A DNA stretch of 64,000 nt from DAOUET01 sp034430155 (GTDB lineage: Bacteria > Chloroflexota > Anaerolineae > Anaerolineales > UBA4823). The notes under the pieces were generated by a model. That model had not been told where the DNA came from. It did not search any database and worked only from the letters and a program-made list of their open reading frames with translations. Positions within the stretch are counted from its first letter, which is position 1; every line of letters begins with the position of its first letter. Both the position numbers and the translations under genes were made by a program. The stretch is from the NCBI GenBank assembly GCA_034430155.1, contig DAOUET010000145.1, forward strand, positions 11,078 through 75,077, read 5' to 3'. Shown piece by piece: positions 43,593 through 53,170 of this stretch.

Positions 43593-44741
43593 ATGGTCAC
43601 CATCGACCCCCAGGCAGGCGCCCAGATGCTACAACAAATGTTGCAGCCCTGGCATGCATCCGTGGAAGATCCACAAGGGGCCCAAGAAAGCGTGTTGCAC
43701 CGCCTGCTGAAGGACTATGCCCAGACCGACTATGGCATCGAGCACGGTGCTGCCCACGTCGAGACCCTGCAAGACTACCGCCGCGCCTTTCCAGAAGCCT
43801 CCTACGAGGATTACAAACCCATTATCGACGGCGTGATGGCTGGCGATATCCGCCTGCTGCTGTGCGAACAACCGGTTGGTTGGGCCATCACGCGCGGCAC
43901 TACCCAGGGCAAATCCAAGTTCATCCCCATGACACCCACTGACCTGGGCATGCGCGCCAGCGCTGGCCGGGCCATGATGAATTACGTGGCCATTACGGGT
44001 CGCTTTGACCTGTTTGCCGGGGTGAACCTCAATATTAATTTCCCCTCCCTGGTAGGAACGGTTAAAATCGGCGAGCGCGACGTGGAGTACGGCTACAGTT
44101 CAGGCATATATACGAAACACGTCTCCACCCAAACACCCATCCGCTCCGTGCCGGCTCAAGAGGAGATCGACGCTTTAGGCGGCGGCAAATCTATCAAGGA
44201 TTGGGAACGGCGCTTCGAACTGGCCTATGAGAAATGCAAGGACCAGAACGTCACCCTGGTAGGTGGCGTATGCCCTACCGCTATCCGCTTTGCTCGTTAC
44301 TTACGACGTGAGCAGGGTGTCTATCCCAAGGACTTGTGGAAGACCCAGATCATGACATTAGGCAGCGTGCCGGGCATCAACACCCATTACCAGTCCAGCC
44401 TCAACGCCCTCTATGGACCGGCAGCCATTCGCGAGATTTACGGCGCAACCGAGGGTATGTTTGGACAGCAGCGGGATGCCAAACGTGCCTGGGTGCCCAA
44501 TTACGACCTATTCTTCTTCGAGGTGCATACGCGCTCGGGGATTAAACTGCTCCACGAGATGCGCCCCGGTGAAATGGGCGGTTTAGTCGTTTCCACGCCG
44601 GTCCTGCCACGCTATCGCATCGGCGATCTCATTCTGGCGTTTGAGCCCCCCTACTTCCGCTGTATCGGCAGGGAAACTTGGTGGACGCCTCTGCAGTATG
44701 CCTGGGATGAACTGATGACCTTCAATTTGGGCCGCGTATAA
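43593..44741 (+). CDS. GH3-like acyl-adenylating protein, C-terminally short
   Basis: 382 residues. The adenylating-enzyme motifs of the GH3 family are present: RGTTQGKSKFIPMT (ATP phosphate loop), YGATEGMFG and YRIGDLI. GH3 enzymes activate a carboxylic acid as an acyl-adenylate and, in plants, join it to an amino acid. Plant and many bacterial GH3 proteins are 500-600 residues; this one ends about 30 residues after YRIGD and so lacks most of the C-terminal domain that completes the second half-reaction. ATG 43593 has AGGAGAAG just upstream; a TTG at 43542 is less likely. Confidence 0.85.
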   Translation: MVTIDPQAGAQMLQQMLQPWHASVEDPQGAQESVLHRLLKDYAQTDYGIEHGAAHVETLQDYRRAFPEASYEDYKPIIDGVMAGDIRLLLCEQPVGWAITRGTTQGKSKFIPMTPTDLGMRASAGRAMMNYVAITGRFDLFAGVNLNINFPSLVGTVKIGERDVEYGYSSGIYTKHVSTQTPIRSVPAQEEIDALGGGKSIKDWERRFELAYEKCKDQNVTLVGGVCPTAIRFARYLRREQGVYPKDLWKTQIMTLGSVPGINTHYQSSLNALYGPAAIREIYGATEGMFGQQRDAKRAWVPNYDLFFFEVHTRSGIKLLHEMRPGEMGGLVVSTPVLPRYRIGDLILAFEPPYFRCIGRETWWTPLQYAWDELMTFNLGRV

Positions 44742-44746
44742 GATAC

Positions 44747-45205
44747 TTACCTGCTCGAGCGCGTCAACCCACGCAAAACGATTGACAAACCAATGGCGAT
44801 CAGGATCAGCGGCCAGATCACATCCCAACCGAACAGGTTCCCTAACCCAATCCCAACCAGGATCACAGCGAAGATCAGGTTGCCAGTCAAAGGCCGGCGG
44901 TATTCCGGCAGCAGCAAGCGCGCCACTACCCCCAAGAACACAATCACACCAGCTCCCAAGAAGATCAATGACCAGGCGCCTGTTCCACCCACGAACTCCA
45001 CGCCGCTTTCAGGAGAAGCCAGCTGCTGCAACCAGTTCAAATAACCCAAATTAACAGCCAGCAGCACCAGCCCGGCCCAGATGAAGATCGCCGCCCAAAC
45101 CACGGCGTTGACCGGGTCGCGCTGCCACTTCTCGTCCCAGCTTTTCTCCTCGGGCGATTTCTCCTCCCGTTTCTGCATTTCCTTCTCGTCTCGGTCGTCT
45201 CCCAT
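44747..45205 (-). CDS. Small membrane protein with charged N-terminus
   Basis: 152 residues. Residues 1-30 are very rich in Glu/Lys/Asp/Arg (MGDDRDEKEMQKREEKSPEE). Four hydrophobic helices follow, the last two in the arrangement LIFAVILVGIGLGNLFGWDVIWPLILIAIGLSIVLRG, typical of the LiaF/DUF5668 transmembrane module. Function unknown; such proteins often belong to envelope-stress systems. ATG 45205 has AGGAGGAG upstream; the longer frame to 45358 is rejected. It is convergent with the GH3-like gene, stops five bases apart. Confidence 0.8.
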   Translation of the reverse strand: MGDDRDEKEMQKREEKSPEEKSWDEKWQRDPVNAVVWAAIFIWAGLVLLAVNLGYLNWLQQLASPESGVEFVGGTGAWSLIFLGAGVIVFLGVVARLLLPEYRRPLTGNLIFAVILVGIGLGNLFGWDVIWPLILIAIGLSIVLRGLTRSSR

Positions 45206-45325
45206 ATTCTCCTCCTGATCCTTTTTGTAAAGTAGTAATCGATGTGGTGGTTGCAGCTCAATCCGCTTCGCCACATTTACTCCAAACCTGTCCTTGGTCT
45301 GACTCTTTTTAATAGGCCTGTGAAC

Positions 45326-45354
45326 AGTATAACAAACAGTGGAGTGCCAGGCAA
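45326..45354 (-). promoter_or_regulatory. Candidate promoter of the small membrane protein gene
   Basis: On the minus strand: TTGCCT (45354-45349), 17 bases, TATACT (45331-45326). Predicted start near 45319, 114 bases before ATG 45205. Confidence 0.45.
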
Positions 45355-45385
45355 GCATTTCTAGCCTGCCCGTACTTGAATTCGA

Positions 45386-48133
45386 TCAATCCTCCGCCAG
45401 AATCACCACCTGCCCGCTAGAGCCATCAACCTGCACGCGCTGACCTGTTTTCAGCCGACTGGTCGCTTTTGGCACGCCCACTACGGCTGGGATGCCATAT
45501 TCGCGCGCCACTACCGACCCATGGGTCATCATGCCACCCACTTCCATCACCAGCCCACCTGCTGTCAGGAAAAGCAGCGTCCAGGCCGGGTCAGTTGCCG
45601 GGCACACCAGGATTTCTCCAGGAAACAGCTGCACGCCCAGCGGGTCGAGCACTACTCTCACCTTACCCTCTGCCAACCCTGGAGAAACCGGTGAACCTAT
45701 TAATATGTGGTTGGCATCTCCTTCAATTGCGCTAACTGCCTCGTAATAGGTCCGCCCATCGCTAAGCAAAACCAGCGGCACCTGCCTGCGCAACTTTTCT
45801 CTACGGTAAGCCTTGCGTCGTTCAGCGATCAAGGCTCTAATGCCCGGGAAGTTTTCTTGATCCCAGCCTTGCGGGTGACCGTTTGCAGTGGTTATCTCCA
45901 ATTTTCCTGCCAAATCCTGCAGCTCATTCAGGGTCAAGAAAAACAAATCATCTGCTCGCTCCAACCAGCCCGATTTCTGCAAATCCTGCCCGCTCGCCAG
46001 CAAAGCTTGCCGAATGATCCCCATCATGCGCACAATATGAAATTTTGGGCTTTCCCGCAAGCCGATCAGCGCTCGTATGCGCCCCGCTGCCAGGCGCACC
46101 AACGGGGCTTTTATCCATCCCCAGGGAGTTCTCCTAACTATGGCAACCAGCTGCGTTGTAGCGGATTCAGCGGTCTTTTCACTTCGCTTGAAAACCTCTT
46201 CGGGTGATTCGCTTTCATCCCGGATGTGCAGGTAATTGTTCAGCACTCGAAAGATGTATTCGGGATCTTCTTCCCAGCGTGGTCTACCGATATCAATCTC
46301 GCCAACGCCGCGCATCCCAAAACTATCCAGGAATTCCCTGACAGCCCCCTGAGCAGGTTGGGGGAGTCGCCCAGCCAAATAATCGCTCGCCAGTTGGCCC
46401 GCCGAGGCGCTTTGAAAGCGATCCCGCCAGGCTGGGTCGGCATAGATAAAGCGGGAGGTCCTCCACAAGACCAGGTCCATCTCAGTGGTCACGTTGTTTG
46501 GCACCCCTCGAGTGATTTCCAGCACCCGGTTGGTGGCCTCCTGTCTGTGTATCCCCCCAAGGGATTGTTGCGTCAGGCGGGTAAGTAAATTCAGCAGGCT
46601 CATGGAGGCGGCAATCGCCGAAACATAAGTGGGTACTACGGTTGGAAAGGCGTCATAGAGCTGGTAAAAACAAGCCACGTGCCAAGCCAGGGTGGCGACA
46701 AGATCGTCATCCCTGCTACATTGGGACTGCAGTAAGTTGATCCTTCGTTCTACCTGTTCCTGGAATTGGGCGCGCCGGCCTTGCGGTGCCAGCCAATTTC
46801 GCAATACCCGCCACAGCATCGGCAGGGTAAAACCTGCCAGTCTCCGGACGGTGCCAAATTTCAAACCGTCATCCTTGGGTTTGAGGCGCGCCTCCTCCCA
46901 TAGCTCATCCAAGATTTCGGCTACGCCGGGCTCGATCATCTTGAGCAATTCGGGAGCTACCTTCCTGCCTACGGAATTGCTTATCACTGCGGTGATATCT
47001 CCCCACAAGCGCTCGCCGGCGCTGCGAATAACGCCCTGGCTCTCGTGGCTTACCCGGTATCCCAATAAGCTGGCTCCGCCAGCGAAAATCAGGCGAATGG
47101 CGTCCTGTCCCAAGGGTGTCATGGGTTCTAGCATACCTTGAACCGCCCCAAAAGAGAACCACACCCTCAGATTTTCCGCATTTATCCCCTCTGGAAGAGG
47201 GTAAAGGGAGGTAATTGGCCGCGCTTGCAGTAAGAAAATCTCTCCCCCCGCCCAGGCCCATTCAATATCCTGAGGGAAGCCAAATTCAACCGAAACTTCC
47301 TGGCCCAAATTCGCTAATTTCAAGATATCTCCATCCGGCAATGCCTGACGCTGGCTGGCCTCTTCACGCTCGGCTTGCAGGCCCCCCGCATTCACCCCCC
47401 GCATTACCATGGCTTTATCGCCCAGGGATTTTTCTAAGAGAGTTTCCTTATTTACCTCCACCACGTAACGATCTGGCTCTACCAGTCCTGCGACCAGGGC
47501 TTCTCCCAATCCCAAAGTCGCTTCGATCACGGTTTCAGACCTCAAGCCAGTGACCGGGTTGGCTGTGAACATCACCCCCGAGGCTTCACTTGCAACCATC
47601 TCCTGGACCACCACTGCCAAAGCTAGCTCCTTCTGGGAAATGCCATTGCGTGCCCGGTATCCTATCGCACGCCCCGTCCACAGGCTGCTCCAGCATTTCA
47701 CCAGCGCTTGTAGAAGGCTGGCCTCATTCACCACGTTCAAGAAAGTTTCTTGCTGTCCGGCAAAAGACAAACCGGGCAAATCTTCTGCAGTAGCCGAGGA
47801 GCGTACCGCCACCGCCGGACTTCCCAATTCTTCATACGCCTTACAAACCGGGGACAAGATTTGCTCCGGTAATAGCCCCTGTGAAAACTTGTTTCGAATG
47901 GCTTGCGAGAGAGCCTCTAATGAGATGGCTTCATCGAGATTTGATTTTTCGATGGTGTCAAATATCCAAGCATTCAGCTGGTTGGCTGCCACAAAAACCT
48001 GGTAGGCAGCAGTGGTAACGATAAAGCCCTCGGGGACACGATAACCAGCGCGCATTAACCTGGCCAGGTTGGTGCCCTTGCCACCTGCCCTTGCCAGGGT
48101 GGCTTGATCAGAAGCGAGGGGAAGGATGATCAT
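45386..48133 (-). CDS. Rifampicin phosphotransferase-like / PEP-synthase-like three-domain enzyme
   Basis: 915 residues. The N-terminal PPDK/PEP-synthase ATP-binding domain (about 1-315) has GGKGTNLARL, VRSSATAEDLPGLSFAGQQETFLNV, SGVMFTANPVTG and IEWAWAGGEIFLLQARPI. A long variable middle domain follows (about 320-790). The swivelling phosphohistidine domain closes the protein, with His871 in GGMMTHGSVVAREYGIPAVVG. This layout and the THG active site match rifampicin phosphotransferase rather than PEP synthase, which has a C-terminal PEP-binding domain. The middle domain decides the substrate; whether it takes rifampicin cannot be read from sequence. Confidence 0.82.
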   Translation of the reverse strand: MIILPLASDQATLARAGGKGTNLARLMRAGYRVPEGFIVTTAAYQVFVAANQLNAWIFDTIEKSNLDEAISLEALSQAIRNKFSQGLLPEQILSPVCKAYEELGSPAVAVRSSATAEDLPGLSFAGQQETFLNVVNEASLLQALVKCWSSLWTGRAIGYRARNGISQKELALAVVVQEMVASEASGVMFTANPVTGLRSETVIEATLGLGEALVAGLVEPDRYVVEVNKETLLEKSLGDKAMVMRGVNAGGLQAEREEASQRQALPDGDILKLANLGQEVSVEFGFPQDIEWAWAGGEIFLLQARPITSLYPLPEGINAENLRVWFSFGAVQGMLEPMTPLGQDAIRLIFAGGASLLGYRVSHESQGVIRSAGERLWGDITAVISNSVGRKVAPELLKMIEPGVAEILDELWEEARLKPKDDGLKFGTVRRLAGFTLPMLWRVLRNWLAPQGRRAQFQEQVERRINLLQSQCSRDDDLVATLAWHVACFYQLYDAFPTVVPTYVSAIAASMSLLNLLTRLTQQSLGGIHRQEATNRVLEITRGVPNNVTTEMDLVLWRTSRFIYADPAWRDRFQSASAGQLASDYLAGRLPQPAQGAVREFLDSFGMRGVGEIDIGRPRWEEDPEYIFRVLNNYLHIRDESESPEEVFKRSEKTAESATTQLVAIVRRTPWGWIKAPLVRLAAGRIRALIGLRESPKFHIVRMMGIIRQALLASGQDLQKSGWLERADDLFFLTLNELQDLAGKLEITTANGHPQGWDQENFPGIRALIAERRKAYRREKLRRQVPLVLLSDGRTYYEAVSAIEGDANHILIGSPVSPGLAEGKVRVVLDPLGVQLFPGEILVCPATDPAWTLLFLTAGGLVMEVGGMMTHGSVVAREYGIPAVVGVPKATSRLKTGQRVQVDGSSGQVVILAED

Positions 48134-48398
48134 CTATATAACGTTAGTTCGGGTTTCACCCGACTCGCCCTAATAAGAAGTGGTGTATTGATCCTCATGG
48201 TCGTTATCCCAAACCGAGTTTATTTATAAACTCATAACATCTTCATAAGCCTTTTGTAACCAGTGCTGGCTATACGAGCGATTGTATACGACGATGGCTT
48301 GCGTCTCGGTGAGCAGGTGAGTACCTGCAGATCAGAGGTGCAACCGCTGGTACCAGACTCACAATCTCATCAAATCATAAATCAAGGAGAAAATCAAA

Positions 48399-48863
48399 AT
48401 GTTCCGGAGAATTTCCACACTTTCAGCAGTTTTAGCCCTGAGCCTGATAATGGTTGTGCCTGCCTTTGCCAATCCCGGAAAGCCAAACTTTGGACCTTCC
48501 TTATATGGTGATGGTGCTGTCTGGGGGTCCAAAGGTGCCAACGCCATACCTGCACCAAATGGTAAAAATCTAAAGTCCTTCGATAAGCTGGTTGTCTTTT
48601 CAGGTAATAACCTTCCCGTCGATCAGCTGCCAGTCGCCGAAGCGACCCCCGGTAACCCGGCTTTTAACGGCGGTCGCTGGTTCACCCATACCGTCACCTG
48701 GAACCGGTCATTTATCAACGAGAACATGGGAAATCTCCCAACATTAAAGTCCTATGCAGACATTATGTTCCATGCCAACCAGGGTGATTTAATCATCACC
48801 GCAGGTCCACCCCAAGACGGTCCCCCAGCCTACTTCGAGTGCCCTCTGCTGCCGGTGAAGTAA
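48399..48863 (+). CDS. Small secreted protein of unknown function
   Basis: 154 residues. A clear signal peptide (MFRRISTLSAVLALSLIMVVPAFA) is followed by a mature part of about 130 residues with no family I recognise. It includes LYGDGAVWGSKGANAIPAPN, SFDKLVVFSGNNLPVDQLPVAEA and GGRWFTHTVTWNR. There is a single Cys near the end (YFECPLL). AAGGAG precedes the ATG. It is convergent with the DUF89-type gene, stops 32 bases apart. Confidence 0.75.
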   Translation: MFRRISTLSAVLALSLIMVVPAFANPGKPNFGPSLYGDGAVWGSKGANAIPAPNGKNLKSFDKLVVFSGNNLPVDQLPVAEATPGNPAFNGGRWFTHTVTWNRSFINENMGNLPTLKSYADIMFHANQGDLIITAGPPQDGPPAYFECPLLPVK

Positions 48864-48895
48864 TAGCTCGCTGGTACTTACAGATCAGCTGCTCC

Positions 48896-50197
48896 TCATC
48901 GAGGAGTGGCTTGATATTGCCCTTCAAGATCAACAAACTGTATCATTCCCCAATTGCCATCCACCAGCCAGTCAGGGTCTCGCTGGCTTAGCGCATCTGG
49001 CTGCCCGGGAGGCAAGCCCGCCGCCACCTCAGATTTGAGCACCCGCAAAGCTGCCAGCGGTGTCGGCAGGTAACACAAGATATCACCGATTGGGGTGGTA
49101 AAGGGCCAGTGGCGGTCGCCTAACAAGCGCCGGTAGTTGGCATCGCCTTTACTGACGACCAGGTCAAATTGGGCTAATTCTCGCCACAAGCGCGCCGGCA
49201 TCTGCCAACCCGCCAGGGGAGAGTTCCAGAAAAAATCGTCCACCAGGGTCAGGCGTCCTGACTGGAGGTGATCTTCCAGGCGGTATGCCATGGACTTCAC
49301 AGCACCATGATCCATTTCCCTGAAAAATCCGATTGCCTGCAGCACATCCTCCCTCATGGCGTCCGAGACGAATGTGGGGTGAGCTTTCAAACAAAATTGT
49401 ATTACCATCCCGCCCTGGCTGCTCAACAGGTAATCTGCCAAAGCTAAATCATACACCAATTCCACGCCGGCGTTATCCAGAATGATTTCCACCCGCACCC
49501 CAGCCCCAGCCAACCCAATCAGGAATTCGACCAGTGCTGGCGAATCGTCGACCAGCAGATGGGCTCTTTGTTGATCGATATCCAATTGATCCGGTCGTCT
49601 CTGACTCTCAGCCGGCCACATGCTCAAGTCAGCCTGGTTCCCCCATAAATTAGCCAAAAGCATACCAGTCAGCACTGCCTGGTGGCCTAGCTTGCCGTTT
49701 TCCGGTGCCACCAACCAGCTTTCTAATTGATCCGCCAACATGCAGATGGCTTTCTGATTGGCATGCAAACCCAGCTGTTTTTGCTTGTGAAAAGGATCCA
49801 CCCCTTGTAGGAACCCGCCTGGTTTAAAATACCCAGTAGCCTCCAGGATACGCCGGTAGAAATAGGTCTCAGCGAAAAACCAGGGCACCTCCAGCCAGTT
49901 TTTGCCGGCGTAAGGCATTACATAACGCGCCCAGTCCTTCCAATCGGGTGCCTGTTCGTCCATCAACGGCCGCACCGGACCAGCAGGGATCTCTTGGATC
50001 AGACTTTCTAATCTGGATTTGAGATCCTCTGGAAAATCGTTTGTTTCTATTGTGCGCCGCCCAATCTCTGGCAGGCGTACCACCACCGTGTTATGGGCAA
50101 AAGAATCAGCCTCGGACCCTCGTATCGGCCCGGGTATAGGCGCTTTCGGTTGGTATTTTTCCATCCAATGATCTCCCGGTGGTACCAAAGCGGCCAT
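48896..50197 (-). CDS. DUF89/ARMT1-like protein
   Basis: 433 residues. The DUF89 pattern is visible: LANLWGNQADLSMWP, HLLVDDSPALVEFLIG, VEIILDNAGVELVYDLALADYLL (the metal-site DNAG motif), FWNSPLAGWQMP and VVSKGDANYRRLLGDRHWP. The family comprises metal-dependent phosphatases that remove damaged sugar phosphates; human ARMT1 (also described as a carboxyl methyltransferase) is the closest known type. ATG 50197 lies 13 bases after a small frame described next. Confidence 0.88.
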   Translation of the reverse strand: MAALVPPGDHWMEKYQPKAPIPGPIRGSEADSFAHNTVVVRLPEIGRRTIETNDFPEDLKSRLESLIQEIPAGPVRPLMDEQAPDWKDWARYVMPYAGKNWLEVPWFFAETYFYRRILEATGYFKPGGFLQGVDPFHKQKQLGLHANQKAICMLADQLESWLVAPENGKLGHQAVLTGMLLANLWGNQADLSMWPAESQRRPDQLDIDQQRAHLLVDDSPALVEFLIGLAGAGVRVEIILDNAGVELVYDLALADYLLSSQGGMVIQFCLKAHPTFVSDAMREDVLQAIGFFREMDHGAVKSMAYRLEDHLQSGRLTLVDDFFWNSPLAGWQMPARLWRELAQFDLVVSKGDANYRRLLGDRHWPFTTPIGDILCYLPTPLAALRVLKSEVAAGLPPGQPDALSQRDPDWLVDGNWGMIQFVDLEGQYQATPR

Positions 50198-50669
50198 AAA
50201 ATTTTAACCGCTAGCGCTGCGCCGGCAGCCGCCTAGTATTTTGATCACGTAACATAATATCCACTATGCGGTGGCACAGCTCGACTGCTTCCCTGCCTAG
50301 ATTTAGATAATTACCAGATGCGCGTGGCATTTCGACCGGCATATCACCGATTTACACGACCACCATTGGAGTCGGCCAGGCGCTGGTGTTCAGCAGTTAT
50401 CTTCTTGGGAATTATAGAGAATTCCTCTCATTCTGGCAATGTAGGGTGATATTATGGCATCCTGTCAGCCTCTAAAGCAAATCAGAACACCCTTAAATGC
50501 ATCCAATCCTGGGTGAGCGCAGCTTTCGAGGTGATGGTTGCCGCTATCCCCCTTGAGTTTACCAAGGGTACTGCTCAAGAGAGCAGTCTAAAAGGCGATA
50601 ACGTGCCACATTTTTGACTACAAGACAGAATGGTACCTTACGATATTGGCTGATCTCCAGTCTTCTCTA
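50198..50669. other. Gap with a possible 43-residue frame (472 bases)
   Basis: The gap lies between the H+-ATPase and DUF89-like genes on the minus strand. It contains the leftward frame 50342-50211 (43 residues) starting MPVEMPRASGNYLNLGREAV and continuing ELCHRIVDIMLRDQNTRRLPAQR. The same phase continues upstream across one stop (NTSAWPTPMVVV, stop, IGD). It could be a small protein or the remnant of a decayed gene. No good ribosome binding site precedes it. No RNA gene is seen. Confidence 0.3.
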
Positions 50670-53159
50670 TCACGAGGATAAACCTCGTCTGCGATGATCG
50701 AAGACCCTATATGCCCCCAGTTTCAAACGGTCATTAAACAAAAACCACAACAAGGCATAACCCCAAACGAACAACGCCCAGCCCCAGCCGATGGGGGTCA
50801 TAAACACGCCATAAACGGTGATCAAAGTCGCAATCAGTTGGGTGCCTGCCACCGCTCCGAATAGGACTCTCGAAGGGCGAATCGACCAGAACGGTCCGCG
50901 GGTGCGGGTTACAAAAATCGTCAGGTGGCCAGCCACCGATAGCTTCAAATACATCAGTGTCTGGATGAATTCCCTATTAAAATGGAAGATTCGTTCGCCC
51001 AGGTAGAACATGCCAAATGTGGAAATCACGCCAGCCAGGCCTAGAACAGTGGCCATTCCCAGCACCACCGGCATGTTCCAGACCTCCGGCCGGTTGGAAT
51101 AATGCACCCGGTCAAATGCAATGGACAGGATCGCGCCATCGTTGAGCAGTGCCAGCAACACGATCATCACCGCGGTGACTGGATAGAAATTAAAAATAAG
51201 GATTGACAAGGTCATGAACAGCAGCACCCGGATGGTTTCAGCGATGCGATAGATGGCGTAACTGTTCATGCGCTGAAAGATCTTGCGGCTTTCTTTAACC
51301 GCATCGATGATCACGGAAAGACCGGGCGTGAGCAAGATAATGTCAGCCGCGCTGCGGGCCGCATCGGTAGAGCCGGAGACGGCGATGCCAGCGTCGGCTT
51401 TTTTCAGGGCTGGAGAATCGTTCACCCCATCACCGGTCATGCCGACGATATGGCCACGGTTCTGCAACACGTCTACAATATGATATTTGTGCTCTGGGAA
51501 AACCTGAGCAAACCCATCACCTTGCTCAATAGCATCGGCTAGCTGTCCGGCCTCGTGATGTTTAGTCTCTGCAAACAAGCTGGCGTCCAGTAGATTTGCG
51601 CCCAGTCCCAACTGGCGAGCGATCTCCTTGCCGATTGCAATCTGATCCCCAGTCACCATCTTTACGTTGATACCCATGCTCCTGGCAACCCGAATGGTCT
51701 CCTTGGAATCCGGCCGCGGAGGGTCGTATAGAGGTAAGACCCCCAAGAACTGCCATTGGCCTCCTTCATCGGTCCTTGCCACCCCCAATGATCGAAAGCC
51801 CCTCCCAGCAAACTGCTCTACTGCCTCCTCAACCTGCCCTCGAATACTATTCGCATTAACTGCCAGCTCAAGGATAACTTGAGGCGCACCCTTGGTGACT
51901 TTGAACTGGAGCCCATCCGGGTTATTAACGGTTGCTTCAATACGTTTGTTGACTGGATCAAAGGGCATGAAATGAACTATCTCATATTGGGATCGTATCT
52001 GCTCATCTTCCAAGCCAGCCAGGACAGCCAAGTCGATGGGGTCCTGGTTCTCCTCCCTGGATGCCAGTGAAGCGTTAAGAATCAATCCATCCGAGGTGAC
52101 CCCATCTAGCAAGAATGGTTCGCCCAAGGTCAATTTATTCTGGGTCAATGTGCCAGTCTTGTCCGAACAGAGCACGTCGATCCCCGCCAATTCTTCAATG
52201 CTGGAAAGGCGGCTGACGATCGCCTGCTTTTGAGCCAAGATTCTCGCCCCCACCGCCATGGTAACCGATAGAACTGTAGGCATCGCCACGGGGATCGCTG
52301 CGATGGTTAAGACCAGGGCAAATTCCAGGGTGGTAAGCATGTTGTCCCCACGGAAGAGGGCCATCGCCAGAATCAAGGTCACCAGCATCAGGGCAATCAC
52401 AATGAGGTAATTGCCAATATTGATTACAGCCCGTTGGAAATGGCTGGTTGTGTGGGCTGACTCCACCAGTTGGGCAGTTTTGCCAAAAAAAGTGTTTTCC
52501 CCCGTAGCATAGATCAGCGCCTCGATCTCACCCTGCTGGATTATGGACCCCGAGTAAACCGCCTCGTCACTTGCGTGGGTCACAGGTAAAGACTCGCCAG
52601 TCAAGGCTGACTGGTCAACTTGAATTGGATCGCCATCCAATAATTTGGCATCGGCAGGCACGATATCCCCGATGCGCAAACGGATGATATCGCCGGGTAC
52701 CAGCTGGCGTGATAAGATCGTCTTCCAACTACCCTGGCGTTTTACCCGAGCGTTCAACGCCAGTTTCTTCTTTAAGGCCGCGATGGCGTTGCCTGCTTGA
52801 TATTCTTCCCAGAAGCCTACCAGGGCATTCACCACCAAAAGGGTCATGATAATGCCAAAGTCACTCCAATGCCTGACAACCGCCGAAAGGATGGCGGCAG
52901 TCTCGATCATCCAGGCGATCGGTCCCCAAAAATAAGAAAGAAATTCAAGCAAAGGGTTGCTTTCTTTCTCGGCGATTTCGTTATAACCGTATTGTTCTAA
53001 GCGCTTTTCCACTTCGGTTTGGCTGAGGCCATCCAGGGAGGCGTTCAGGCGCTTTATTAATTGGTCCAGCGGTAACTCTGCCAGTTGGGCACTCGTAGAA
53101 GTTCCTTGAGACTCATTAGCCCTTTGGAAATGGGATTCTTGGTTGGCTCTAGTGATCAA
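50670..53159 (-). CDS. P3A-type proton-pumping P-type ATPase
   Basis: 829 residues. The phosphorylation motif is CSDKTGTLTQN with Asp333. Also visible are LTGESLPVT (actuator), PPRPDSKETI, GDGVNDSPALKKADAGIAV (hinge) and the helix-4 motif IPVAMPTVLSVTMAVGA. The pattern is that of plasma-membrane H+-ATPases (PMA1/AHA type), which also occur in some archaea and bacteria. It should extrude protons using ATP. The start is TTG 53159, supported by AAGGAG seven bases upstream. It begins 11 bases after gnd ends, so both are probably co-transcribed. Confidence 0.9.
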   Translation of the reverse strand: MITRANQESHFQRANESQGTSTSAQLAELPLDQLIKRLNASLDGLSQTEVEKRLEQYGYNEIAEKESNPLLEFLSYFWGPIAWMIETAAILSAVVRHWSDFGIIMTLLVVNALVGFWEEYQAGNAIAALKKKLALNARVKRQGSWKTILSRQLVPGDIIRLRIGDIVPADAKLLDGDPIQVDQSALTGESLPVTHASDEAVYSGSIIQQGEIEALIYATGENTFFGKTAQLVESAHTTSHFQRAVINIGNYLIVIALMLVTLILAMALFRGDNMLTTLEFALVLTIAAIPVAMPTVLSVTMAVGARILAQKQAIVSRLSSIEELAGIDVLCSDKTGTLTQNKLTLGEPFLLDGVTSDGLILNASLASREENQDPIDLAVLAGLEDEQIRSQYEIVHFMPFDPVNKRIEATVNNPDGLQFKVTKGAPQVILELAVNANSIRGQVEEAVEQFAGRGFRSLGVARTDEGGQWQFLGVLPLYDPPRPDSKETIRVARSMGINVKMVTGDQIAIGKEIARQLGLGANLLDASLFAETKHHEAGQLADAIEQGDGFAQVFPEHKYHIVDVLQNRGHIVGMTGDGVNDSPALKKADAGIAVSGSTDAARSAADIILLTPGLSVIIDAVKESRKIFQRMNSYAIYRIAETIRVLLFMTLSILIFNFYPVTAVMIVLLALLNDGAILSIAFDRVHYSNRPEVWNMPVVLGMATVLGLAGVISTFGMFYLGERIFHFNREFIQTLMYLKLSVAGHLTIFVTRTRGPFWSIRPSRVLFGAVAGTQLIATLITVYGVFMTPIGWGWALFVWGYALLWFLFNDRLKLGAYRVFDHRRRGLSS

Positions 53160-53170
53160 TGCTGTACTCC

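Noticed and set aside
44747..45358. Longer start for the small membrane protein
   Set aside because: ATG 45205 has a strong AGGAGGAG site and the candidate promoter lies inside the longer version.
45386..48133. Annotation as phosphoenolpyruvate synthase
   Set aside because: The phosphohistidine domain is at the very C-terminus and no PEP-binding barrel follows it, so the Rph-like layout fits better.
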